Assembly (NCBI GenBank): GCA_033851265.1
Contig: JAWWOW010000007.1
Span: 194,262 to 258,261, forward strand
Source: JAWWOW01 sp033851265
GTDB lineage: Bacteria; Actinomycetota; Actinomycetes; JAWWOW01
Reading direction: 5' to 3'
DNA length: 64,000 nt
The position numbers and the translations under genes are program-made. The notes under the pieces were generated by a model that made no database searches, had not been told where the DNA came from, and saw only the letters and a list, made by a program, of their open reading frames with translations. Below are positions 8,597 to 15,696 of the stretch, in pieces. The first letter of the stretch is position 1. Every line of letters begins with the position of its first letter.

Positions 8597-9865
8597 TCAG
8601 CTCTGCTGGACGACCCGCACCTGGGTGTCGGCGACCTCGTCCAGTGATCGGCAGTACGCGATCAACGCTTTGCCTGCGCCGTTCAGCACGACTTGCTGGA
8701 AGTCACCGAGCTCCCGGTTCGCCGAGCAGCCGAGGCCGCCGCTGCAGATCGGCTTGGTCTTAACGGGGATCGGGTCGGCGGTCGCGAGGCTGGTGAACGA
8801 CGCGCCAGCGTTGATGGACTCGAGGTACTTCACGTACCACGGCGAACCGTCCGGCGTTGTGTCCTGCGTCGCGACTGCGTCATTGTGGTAGAGCGAGACC
8901 GCGATCTTGCCGTTGCGGTAGTCGACCCACGGGTACGCGCTGGTGCCGTTGTTGACGATCGCCTTCGCTTGCGTCCAGGTCGCGCCGAAGTTCGTGCTCG
9001 ACGAGAACATCGTGACTTCCTGGCCGCTGACAATCGCGGTCCAGACCGCGGCGAGCTTGCCGTTGCCGCCGTCGGCGACCACGGGGAAACCTTGCCCCAC
9101 GTCTGTGGACGTCCCGGCACTCGGCGTGGTCTGCGTGAAGGTCAGACCACCGTTGGTGCTGCGCCAGAAGCGGACGCCCATCGTTGTCGTGTTGTAGAGG
9201 CCGCCGACGCGGTCACCGATGAGCCCGCCCGATTCAGCAACCATGTTGCCGGGCGGGCAGATGCAGCCGGTCTGGTCGAGTGCGGTCGCGGCTACCGTAT
9301 GGGTGGCGTACACAAGGCCGCCCCGCGACTTCGACAGCACGAGCCCGGACGGTTCTTGATGCACGACGTGGTAGACCCATTTGTTGGTCTGAGCCAGCCA
9401 CTGCCGGTCCTGCCCGGGTATGCCCTGCAGCGGCTGAGCGACCCAGGTGTTGCCTCGGTTCTTGGACGTCGCGACCGTCGAGTCGCCGAGCCAGAGGTCG
9501 GTCTCGACCAAGGTGCCGTCAGCGCGGATCACGATGTCGGAGTCACCTCCACCGGGCAGGTTGGCCTTCAGCGATGCGGGCAGCTGCGTCCATGTCGTGC
9601 CGCGGTCGCTCGAGCGCCAAACGAGGCTCGGGGATCCTGGCACGCTCGACCCGATGCCGACGGGCGCGTTCACATAAAGGGTGCCGTCAGGGGCGACGTC
9701 GATGCCCGGCTCGGTCGTGTTGGCGTCGGAGACCTTGATGGAAGCGCCGAATGTCACTGCCGCGGATGCGCGTCCGGGCGTGATCGCGATGACACTGGCA
9801 GCCGTCGCAAAGGCGATGGCGCTGATGCCGACAGGTAGCAGGCGGCGACGGTGCCGACGGCTCAT
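8597..9865 (-). CDS. secreted BNR/Asp-box repeat protein
   Basis: Exported beta-propeller-like protein of 422 aa with a signal peptide (MSRRHRRR, then a hydrophobic run ending near GRASA). Asp-box-like repeats recur, such as SSDRGTTW, KNRGNTW, STNGGLTF and STNFGATW. Unlike its neighbour at 6614 it has no C-terminal anchor and ends in a hydrophilic tail, so it is probably released. ATG 9865 is preferred to the TTG immediately upstream because GAGGAG sits five bases before it. The gene is bracketed by the intact paaE end and a 113-bp copy of that end. Confidence 0.82.
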   Translation of the reverse strand: MSRRHRRRLLPVGISAIAFATAASVIAITPGRASAAVTFGASIKVSDANTTEPGIDVAPDGTLYVNAPVGIGSSVPGSPSLVWRSSDRGTTWTQLPASLKANLPGGGDSDIVIRADGTLVETDLWLGDSTVATSKNRGNTWVAQPLQGIPGQDRQWLAQTNKWVYHVVHQEPSGLVLSKSRGGLVYATHTVAATALDQTGCICPPGNMVAESGGLIGDRVGGLYNTTTMGVRFWRSTNGGLTFTQTTPSAGTSTDVGQGFPVVADGGNGKLAAVWTAIVSGQEVTMFSSSTNFGATWTQAKAIVNNGTSAYPWVDYRNGKIAVSLYHNDAVATQDTTPDGSPWYVKYLESINAGASFTSLATADPIPVKTKPICSGGLGCSANRELGDFQQVVLNGAGKALIAYCRSLDEVADTQVRVVQQS

Positions 9866-9964
9866 CAATGCTCCTCGGGGCAGGCCAAAAGCCCGCGATT
9901 CAGACGGGAGTGGGAACTACTACATTAACCGAGCAAATCGGCGTTTGGATACGGCCCATCGACG

Positions 9965-11044
9965 TTAGGCGTCGAAGTCGAGCATGACCGCCGCGCTCGT
10001 CGGGTGCGATTGACAGGCCAGAACGAACCCCGCGGTCAGCTCGCTCTCCTCGAGGGCGTAGTTGTGGTCCATCTCGACCGTGCCTTCGACCAGCATGGCG
10101 CGGCACGTGCCGCACATGCCGTTCTTGCAGGCGTACGGCGCGTCCGCGCGCACCTTCAGCGTCGCGTCGAGGATCGGTTCGTCGTACGGCGACAAGGTGA
10201 ATGTCGACGACCGACCATCGAGCTTCACTGTGACCTCACTCTGGCCGGGCGGCTGTGCGGCATCGGGCCGCCGGACGGGAGCAGCGGGGCCGGTGTGGAA
10301 CAGCTCGCGATGCACGTGTGCGCTCTCGACGCCGCGCTCGGCGAGAACGGAGCGGGACGCTTCGATCATCTCGGCGGGGCCGCAGAGGAACCACTCGTCA
10401 ACGGTGTCGACCGGCACGAATGCGTCGAGCAAAGCCGGCAATGTCGTGCCGTCGAGCCGGCCGTTGACGACCTCGGCCTCTTGCCGCTCTCGGGACAGCA
10501 CGTGTACGACCTGAAGCCGGTCGGGGTAGCGGTCCTTGAGGTCGGCAAGCTCTTCGAGGAACATCACCGCCGCCGTCGTTCGATTGCCATACAACACGGT
10601 GCAGCGGCTCCGCTGTTCAATCTCGAGCGCGCTCGCGACAATCGACAGCACGGGTGTGATGCCGCTGCCGGCGGCGATGGCGCAGTAGTGCTTGGCGTTC
10701 GCCGGATCCAGCTCAGCAGTGAAGCGACCGGCCGGCGTCATCACCTCGATCGTGTCTCCAGGGCGAAGACGCTGCGCCGCGAAGGTGGAGAAGACGCCGT
10801 CAGGCAGGCATTTCACGCCGATGCGCAGGACGCCACTCGACGCCGGCGTACAGATGGAATAGCTGCGGCGTACCTCGTCGCCAGCTTGCGGGACGCGCAG
10901 CGACACGTGCTGGCCGGGGGAGAAGCGGAAGTCTTCGCGCAGTTCCTCCGGAACGTCGAAGGTCACTGCGAGCGAGTCGTCGGTCAGCCGATCCACCGAC
11001 TTCACCCGCAACGGGTGAAGGGTGTGACGCCGTGGTGTGCTCAA
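9965..11044 (-). CDS. paaE: phenylacetyl-CoA epoxidase reductase subunit PaaE
   Basis: Electron-transfer subunit of the ring-1,2-phenylacetyl-CoA epoxidase (359 aa). It has an N-terminal FAD-binding domain (FSPGQHVSLR, RRSYSICT), an NAD(P)-binding domain (AAGSGITPVLSI, FLCGPAEMI) and a C-terminal plant-type [2Fe-2S] ferredoxin with the cysteine ligands CKNGMCGTC and a distal ACQ. The TTG at 11044 gives a 4-base overlap with the paaD stop and matches the family N terminus; longer readings run into paaD. It is the last gene of paaABCDE. A 113-bp copy of its 3' end lies at 8432-8544. Confidence 0.95.
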   Translation of the reverse strand: MSTPRRHTLHPLRVKSVDRLTDDSLAVTFDVPEELREDFRFSPGQHVSLRVPQAGDEVRRSYSICTPASSGVLRIGVKCLPDGVFSTFAAQRLRPGDTIEVMTPAGRFTAELDPANAKHYCAIAAGSGITPVLSIVASALEIEQRSRCTVLYGNRTTAAVMFLEELADLKDRYPDRLQVVHVLSRERQEAEVVNGRLDGTTLPALLDAFVPVDTVDEWFLCGPAEMIEASRSVLAERGVESAHVHRELFHTGPAAPVRRPDAAQPPGQSEVTVKLDGRSSTFTLSPYDEPILDATLKVRADAPYACKNGMCGTCRAMLVEGTVEMDHNYALEESELTAGFVLACQSHPTSAAVMLDFDA

Positions 11045-11523
11045 TGTGTCTTGAACTCGGCGAACGGTTCGGCGCACGAGCGGCATACCCAGTGCGCCTG
11101 ACACGCGGTGGATCCAAATCGGCTGACTTGTCGCGTGTCCGGCGATCCACACTGCGGGCAACGCACACTGATCTGGACGCCGACCACGGAGTCGGTGCGA
11201 TGACCCGGCGGTGCGATGCCGTATGCCGCAAGCTTGCTTCGGCCGTCCTCGCTCATCCAGTCGGTCGTCCAGGCCGGCGACAGCACGGTTCGGACCACAG
11301 CCGCCAAGCCGTTCTCGGCTAGCCGCTGGGTGATGTCCGCGGTGATGACGTCCATGGCAGGACACCCGGAGTAGGTCGGGGTGATGGTGACCTCCACGCG
11401 GCCCTGATCGTCGATGCGCACGTCCCGAAGGACGCCGAGGTCCTCGATGGTCAGCACCGGGATCTCCGGGTCGGGGATGTCGGCAACCATGCGATAGAGC
11501 GCCGAAACGTCGGTGGCCGTCAC
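11041..11523 (-). CDS. paaD: PaaD, DUF59/MIP18-type maturation factor of the epoxidase
   Basis: Protein of 160 aa. The N-terminal DUF59 domain contains DPEIPVLTIEDLGVL and the YSGCPAMDVI motif with the conserved Cys. The C-terminal part has a zinc-ribbon-like CPQCGS...CRSC pattern, as in PaaD/PaaJ. It is required for assembly or Fe-S maturation of the phenylacetyl-CoA epoxidase. GTG 11523 gives a GTGA overlap with the paaC stop and a family-like N terminus. It overlaps paaE at its end. Confidence 0.93.
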   Translation of the reverse strand: MTATDVSALYRMVADIPDPEIPVLTIEDLGVLRDVRIDDQGRVEVTITPTYSGCPAMDVITADITQRLAENGLAAVVRTVLSPAWTTDWMSEDGRSKLAAYGIAPPGHRTDSVVGVQISVRCPQCGSPDTRQVSRFGSTACQAHWVCRSCAEPFAEFKTH

Positions 11524-12260
11524 CAGCTCGCTCCTGCATGGGAGCGGTGGATGTGCTGCATCTCGGCCAGCAGTCGACCCATGTGTTCGGTGTGCATCCC
11601 TTGCCGGCCACCACTCGGGTGCCAGTCGATCTCCGGCCGTGAGAGTGTCGCCTCGGCGAGCACTCCGAGCACGAAGTCGTACGACGGCCGAAGCTCCCCC
11701 GGATCGATGGCGACGCCTTTCAACTCCTGAATGACACCGTCGTCCTCGAGAAGCTCGTGGGCGTACGGCCACATCCGCTCGAGACCCTGCTGCATACGCG
11801 TGTGCGATTCGTCGGTGCCGTCGCCAAGGCGAAGGACCCACTGCCGGGCGTGGTCACGGTGGTAGGCGACCTCCTTGACCGCCTTGCCGGCGATGCCCGC
11901 GAGGGTCTCGTCGGCAGAGTGCTGCAACGCGGCGTACAACTCGTACTGGTAGGCCGAGAACATCAGCTGCCGGGCGATGGTTGCCGCAAAGTCGTCATTG
12001 GGCAGCTCGACGAGCTGACAGTTGGTGAACTCTCGTTCGTCGCGGAGGTAGGCGAGGTCGTCCTCGGTGCGGCCGTTGCCGTCGACTTCGCCGGCGTAGG
12101 TGAGCAGCATGCGTGCTTGCCCGAGCAGGTCGAGCGCGATGTTGGTGAGCGCGATGTCTTCCTCGAGCTCCGGGGCGCTGCCGGTCCACTCGCCGAGCCG
12201 CTGGCTGAGGATGAGGGCATCGTCGCCGAGCCGCAGGGTGTACGCCGCGAGCGCGTTCAC
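11520..12260 (-). CDS. paaC: phenylacetyl-CoA epoxidase structural subunit PaaC
   Basis: Ferritin-fold partner of PaaA (246 aa), required for the active PaaAC oxygenase core but not carrying the catalytic di-iron site. Recognisable segments are LRLGDDALILSQRLGEWTG at the N terminus, then DIALTNIALDLLGQAR and KEVAYHRDHARQWVLRLGDGT. GTG 12260 overlaps the paaB stop as GTGA. It overlaps paaD by four bases, so translation is coupled through the operon. Confidence 0.95.
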   Translation of the reverse strand: MNALAAYTLRLGDDALILSQRLGEWTGSAPELEEDIALTNIALDLLGQARMLLTYAGEVDGNGRTEDDLAYLRDEREFTNCQLVELPNDDFAATIARQLMFSAYQYELYAALQHSADETLAGIAGKAVKEVAYHRDHARQWVLRLGDGTDESHTRMQQGLERMWPYAHELLEDDGVIQELKGVAIDPGELRPSYDFVLGVLAEATLSRPEIDWHPSGGRQGMHTEHMGRLLAEMQHIHRSHAGASW

Positions 12261-12550
12261 AGGTGCTGCACCCCGGCTGGGAGGTCGTAGAACGTCGGGT
12301 GCCGGTAGACCTTGTCGGCTGCGGGTTCGAAGAATGAGTCCTTCTCGTCCGGGCTCGACGCGGTGATCGTTGTCGAGGGGACAACCCAGATGGACACGCC
12401 TTCCTGCCGGCGTGTGTAGACGTCGCGCGCGTTGCGTAGCGCAGTCGGTGCATCGGGTGCGTGCAGGCTGCCGACGTGGTTGTGCGCGAGGCCGCGGCGG
12501 CTGCGGATGAAGACCTCCCACAGCGGCCACTCGCGGCGGTCGTCCGTCAT
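12257..12550 (-). CDS. paaB: phenylacetyl-CoA epoxidase subunit PaaB
   Basis: Small bridging subunit of 97 aa with the family pattern WPLWEVFIRSRRGLAHNHVGSLHA, followed by DVYTRRQEGVSIWVVPS. It links PaaAC units in the complex. ATG 12550 overlaps the paaA stop as ATGA; its stop overlaps the paaC start. Confidence 0.95.
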   Translation of the reverse strand: MTDDRREWPLWEVFIRSRRGLAHNHVGSLHAPDAPTALRNARDVYTRRQEGVSIWVVPSTTITASSPDEKDSFFEPAADKVYRHPTFYDLPAGVQHL

Positions 12551-13503
12551 GCTCGGACCATTGTCGCGTCGGCGTGCTTGTCGGCGTACGCCGTTGCAGC
12601 CTCGCGTACCCAGGCGCCGTCGGCATGGACCCGACGCTTGTGCTCGATTCGTTGCCGGTTGCACGGACCGTTGCCGGCGAGCACTTCCTTGAAGCCGTCC
12701 CAGTCGATTGGGCCGAAGTCGTAGTGCTTGCGCTCGTCGTTCCACCGAAGGTCGGGGTCGGGGAGGGTGAGGCCGAGCACCTCCGCCTGCGGCACGCTCA
12801 TGTCGACGAAGCGCTGGCGCAGGTCGTCGTTGCTGAACCGCTTGATGCCCCACGCCATCGACTGCGAGCTGTGCGCAGACTCTGAGTCCGGCGGCCCGAA
12901 CATTGCGAGCGACGGCCACCACCACCGGTCGACGGCATCCTGTGCCATCGCGTGTTGCTCCGGCGTACCTCGAGACAGTGTGTAGAGAACGTCGAAGCCC
13001 TGCCGCTGGTGGAACGACTCTTCCTTGCAGATGCGGACCATGGCTCGGGCGTAGGGACCGTAGGAGCAGCGGCAGAGCGGCACTTGGTTGGTGATCGCGG
13101 CGCCGTCGACGAGCCAGCCGATGGCGCCGACGTCGGCCCACGTGACGGTGGGGTAGTTGAATATCGAGCTGTACTTCTGCTTGCCGGCGAGGAGCAGTTC
13201 GGTCAGTTGCTCGCGGGAGACACCGAGGGTCTCCGCGGCGCTGTAGAGATAAAGGCCATGCCCGGCTTCGTCCTGGACCTTGGCCATGAGGATGGCCTTG
13301 CGGCGCAGGCTCGGTGCCCGCGTGATCCAGTTGCCCTCGGGCTGCATGCCGATGATCTCTGAGTGCGCGTGCTGCGCGATTTGCCGGATCAGCGTCTTGC
13401 GATAGTCGTCGGGCATCCAGTCGCGCGGCTCGACACGGCCGTCGTTGGTGACGAGGTCGTCGAATGCGTCGTGGAGCGCCGGGTCGTCGGCCTGTGTCAC
13501 CAT
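12547..13503 (-). CDS. paaA: phenylacetyl-CoA epoxidase catalytic subunit PaaA
   Basis: Catalytic di-iron monooxygenase subunit of 318 aa, which epoxidises the aromatic ring of phenylacetyl-CoA. Conserved stretches include KVQDEAGHGLYLYSAAETLG and CKEESFHQRQG, the E-x-x-H iron-ligand motifs of the bacterial multicomponent monooxygenase fold. ATG 13503 lies six bases after a GGAGG ribosome site. It is the first gene of the operon, with a 20-bp palindrome and a CATAAT -10 box immediately upstream (13515-13541). Confidence 0.96.
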   Translation of the reverse strand: MVTQADDPALHDAFDDLVTNDGRVEPRDWMPDDYRKTLIRQIAQHAHSEIIGMQPEGNWITRAPSLRRKAILMAKVQDEAGHGLYLYSAAETLGVSREQLTELLLAGKQKYSSIFNYPTVTWADVGAIGWLVDGAAITNQVPLCRCSYGPYARAMVRICKEESFHQRQGFDVLYTLSRGTPEQHAMAQDAVDRWWWPSLAMFGPPDSESAHSSQSMAWGIKRFSNDDLRQRFVDMSVPQAEVLGLTLPDPDLRWNDERKHYDFGPIDWDGFKEVLAGNGPCNRQRIEHKRRVHADGAWVREAATAYADKHADATMVRA

Positions 13504-13514
13504 CTGTAACCTCC

Positions 13515-13534
13515 AACCGACCGATCGTTCGGTT
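13515..13534. promoter_or_regulatory. PaaR-type operator upstream of paaA
   Basis: Near-perfect 20-bp palindrome AACCGACCGATCGTTCGGTT (only one base pair off-symmetry), immediately downstream of a minus-strand -10 box CATAAT (13541-13536) and 12 nt from the paaA start codon. The 18-base core matches the site at 17621-17638 in front of paaZ and the TetR gene at 15 of 18 positions. TetR regulators of phenylacetate genes bind ACCG...CGGT palindromes of this kind, so control by the TetR at 16994 is likely. Confidence 0.75.
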
Positions 13535-13590
13535 GATTATGCGTGACCACGGCGGGGCCGGTCAACGCGTCGAGTGGCAAGGTAGCGCCC

Positions 13591-14049
13591 GTGTCGACCT
13601 CCTCTCCGTCGTTCCGCGTCCGCGGGTTGAACGCCGAGGACGGCATGGCGATGGCGATGTGGTCCCCACCGGGACCGTGGGCGCTGCACGACGCGGTCGG
13701 CGACCCGCCGCCGGATGAGGGCTACTGGGCCGTGGTCGACCAGACCGATGCACTGGTCGGTTATTGCTGTCTGGGCGACGCCGCTCGACCAGCTGGCGTT
13801 CCCTCGGTTCCCGGTCGCCTCGACATCGCCATCGGCTTGCGCCCGGACCTCACCGGCCAAGGGCTGTCCGAGGAGCTGGGCCGCGTCGCAGTCGACTACG
13901 CGCTAAGTGTGAATGCTGGGCGCGGCTTGCGGACGGCCGTTGCCGAGAGCAACCTCGCGGGACTCCGCGCTGCGAAGACCGCGGGATTCGTCGAGGTCGG
14001 CAGGCACGAGATCGGCGACCGTGGCTACAGGCTGCTGCACCTCCACTGA
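13591..14049 (+). CDS. GNAT-family N-acetyltransferase
   Basis: Protein of 152 aa with the GNAT fold pattern: an N-terminal strand FRVRGLNAED, the core DIAIGLRPDLTGQGLSEEL (motif A, here LTGQGL instead of the usual R/Q-x-x-G-x-G/A) and AESNLAGLRAAKTAGFVEVG (motif B). The substrate is unknown. An in-frame GTG lies at 13543, but it would sit only 3 nt after a possible -10 box (GATTAT, 13535-13540), so GTG 13591 is preferred. The gene diverges from paaA across the shared operator and may respond to it. Confidence 0.75.
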   Translation: MSTSSPSFRVRGLNAEDGMAMAMWSPPGPWALHDAVGDPPPDEGYWAVVDQTDALVGYCCLGDAARPAGVPSVPGRLDIAIGLRPDLTGQGLSEELGRVAVDYALSVNAGRGLRTAVAESNLAGLRAAKTAGFVEVGRHEIGDRGYRLLHLH

Positions 14050-14138
14050 GCTTTAGGCCATGTGGGTGATCCACCGGGGTCGACATCGATCCGATTTCTT
14101 GCGGTAACCCGGGAGGAACCCCCAGATGTCCCGCACCT

Positions 14139-15053
14139 ATGTCTGAGTCGAATCAGCAACCGCGGTGCCCGAGCTGTCAAACCATCCGGATACCGGGCGC
14201 GCCGATGTGCTCGCAGTGCTGGGCTCCGTTCGACGAACCGTTAGCGGCAGCGCCGACCATTGGTACCGCGGTCGAGCCACATCAGTCGACGACGGTGGCG
14301 ACTCCCCACGGGGACGGCACTGCGGTTGTACTAGCGACTTCTGTCGGGGGTGGCAACGTTCCCGCCGTACTAACGGTTCCGCCCGCCCACGAGTGGCGGC
14401 ACACCGTGCCGATGCCAGCGCCGGTGGCGCGGCGTTCGCGACCGAGCAACCGGGTCGTCGCGGCCGTCCTCACGACCGTCGCAGTTCTCGCTCTGGGCGT
14501 CGGTGGCGTCATCTGGCACGCGTCCTCGGGTGGCCCGTTGACAGACAAGGAGCGCATCGCGCATCGCTTCGTTGACATCCGATCGGGCGACGGCCTGCCG
14601 GCCAGTCCACCGTTCAGTAGCCGCGGGGATGGCTCGGTAGACACGTCTGCGCGGGTTCAGGAGTTTGTGGCACAACTCAATGTCCCCCAGGCGAATGCCG
14701 ATCTGCGATCGCTGCAGCACTCGCTGACTGAGTGGAGCCACGACAAGATCACCGATGAGGCCGTCTACGACGAGATGGGGCACTTCGTCGTGGACATCCG
14801 TGGGATGCAAGAGGTGCACGGCCCGAGCTCTGAATCCGTCGGCCTCGCGCACTCGGAGCTCTATTGGGCGATCGAGGACTATCTGAAGACGTTCACCGCG
14901 CTGAGAAATTGGATATCGACGCCGTCGCCCGAGAACCTGGACACGTACATGAAGCAAGCCGGTGTCGCGAACGCCCACTGGGACAAGGCGATTCATGACC
15001 TGTACGCCGGCGCCGGCGAGCAACAACCAAAATCGGTGCACAAGCACACCTGA
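14139..15053 (+). CDS. zinc-ribbon single-pass membrane protein
   Basis: Unrecognised protein of 304 aa. Four cysteines at 10, 13, 24 and 27 (CPSC...CSQC) form an N-terminal zinc ribbon. A Pro/Thr-rich linker follows, then one membrane segment (about 105-126) and an extracytoplasmic alpha-helical domain of about 175 residues ending in QPKSVHKHT. The layout is cytoplasmic ribbon plus exported sensor-like domain. The strongest ribosome site (GGGAGG, 14111-14116) is better placed for a six-codon frame starting at ATG 14126 that overlaps this start codon; see findings. Function unknown. Confidence 0.75.
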   Translation: MSESNQQPRCPSCQTIRIPGAPMCSQCWAPFDEPLAAAPTIGTAVEPHQSTTVATPHGDGTAVVLATSVGGGNVPAVLTVPPAHEWRHTVPMPAPVARRSRPSNRVVAAVLTTVAVLALGVGGVIWHASSGGPLTDKERIAHRFVDIRSGDGLPASPPFSSRGDGSVDTSARVQEFVAQLNVPQANADLRSLQHSLTEWSHDKITDEAVYDEMGHFVVDIRGMQEVHGPSSESVGLAHSELYWAIEDYLKTFTALRNWISTPSPENLDTYMKQAGVANAHWDKAIHDLYAGAGEQQPKSVHKHT

Positions 15054-15099
15054 TGGCCCAGGACGACTAGTCGTGGCGCCAGTGGGGGAAACTGGCCGG

Positions 15100-15312
15100 A
15101 TGACAACCGACAGCAACGATCGCAGCGAAGTTTCCCTCGACGACGTAGGAAATCAGCCGGAGCAAGATGCGATTGCCGCACTGCATGACACCGAGGCTGA
15201 AGCCGGGGACGAAGAGGAGCTTGACGACGTCTTCGAGCTGGACAAGAAAGAGGCCCGCGAACTCGGCGTAAACCTCGACAGTGTTGCCCCAGAGGAGCCC
15301 CGGCTCGACTGA
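15100..15312 (+). CDS. small acidic protein, function unknown
   Basis: Predicted protein of 70 aa, very rich in Asp/Glu (for example AEAGDEEELDDVFELDKKEAREL), without cysteines or membrane segments. A purine-rich GGGGGAA about 11 nt upstream may be the ribosome site; an in-frame GTG at 15073 would add nine residues. It lies 46 nt after the zinc-ribbon membrane protein and could be cotranscribed. The codon pattern is like its neighbours, but without homologues it remains a tentative gene. Confidence 0.55.
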   Translation: MTTDSNDRSEVSLDDVGNQPEQDAIAALHDTEAEAGDEEELDDVFELDKKEARELGVNLDSVAPEEPRLD

Positions 15313-15674
15313 GCACGAAGTCAGTCCTCCGGGGGTGTGCTGTGCAGGCCGGACAACGCGTGGGTGAGCACTTCACGTGTTCATACGGCACTTCGCGTGT
15401 ACACCGGAACGGCCCTTATCCTGCGCAACGCAAAATCGGCAGCGACGAGCGACCCAACCGGCACGTTGACACGCACCGCGTCGTTTTGAACGAAGAAAAC
15501 GACGCGGCCGGTGTCATCGTGGTTCCGCGGGACCCGCGCGAGAACGCCGGATAATGTTCGCTTCCTGGGATGTCTGCCTGTGCATCTTGCTCAGTGCGTT
15601 TGCACAGTGACTGTGGGTCTGGTGGGGTCGTCCACAACAGTCATCGCGCCAAGGTTTTTGTCGGTCCAGCCGGT
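15313..15674. other. long intergenic region with a perfect hairpin
   Basis: I see no convincing gene in this stretch; the open frames present lack ribosome sites and family features. It contains a perfect 12-bp hairpin (15476-15507) described separately. The right end carries the promoter of the HNH gene. Confidence 0.6.
15476..15507. terminator. perfect 12-bp inverted repeat
   Basis: CCGCGTCGTTTT (15476-15487) and its exact complement (15496-15507) flank an 8-nt loop. The apical base pairs are four A-T pairs over a GC base, the reverse of a normal terminator. A TTGACA lies just before it (15466-15471). It could be a terminator for the small acidic gene, a structured leader or a protein-binding site. 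Confidence 0.4.
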
Positions 15675-15696
15675 TAGTATTCGAACATGCGTTCGA
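15675..15696 (+). promoter_or_regulatory. LexA/SOS box and leaderless promoter of the HNH gene
   Basis: 15681-15696 is a perfect actinobacterial SOS box, TCGAAC-ATGC-GTTCGA. The ATG of the HNH gene (15687) is inside its four-base centre. A -10 element TAGTAT (15675-15680) sits so that the expected transcription start is the A of that ATG, giving a leaderless mRNA. LexA bound here would cover the start site directly. Several 13E12-family genes of Mycobacterium tuberculosis are known LexA targets, which supports the assignment. Confidence 0.85.

Noticed and set aside
8693..9838. Long open frame (about 380 codons) on the plus strand
   Set aside because: It is antisense to the BNR gene, which has a signal peptide, Asp boxes and a good ribosome site. 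The plus-strand translation shows no family features; long antisense frames are expected at this GC content.
10004..11101. Long open frame on the plus strand opposite paaE/paaD
   Set aside because: The minus-strand reading gives clear PaaE and PaaD motifs with operon overlaps; the plus-strand product is low-complexity Arg/His/Gly-rich.
15342..15554. Possible 70-codon gene in the long gap
   Set aside because: The frame spans the perfect hairpin, has no ribosome site and shows no conserved pattern.
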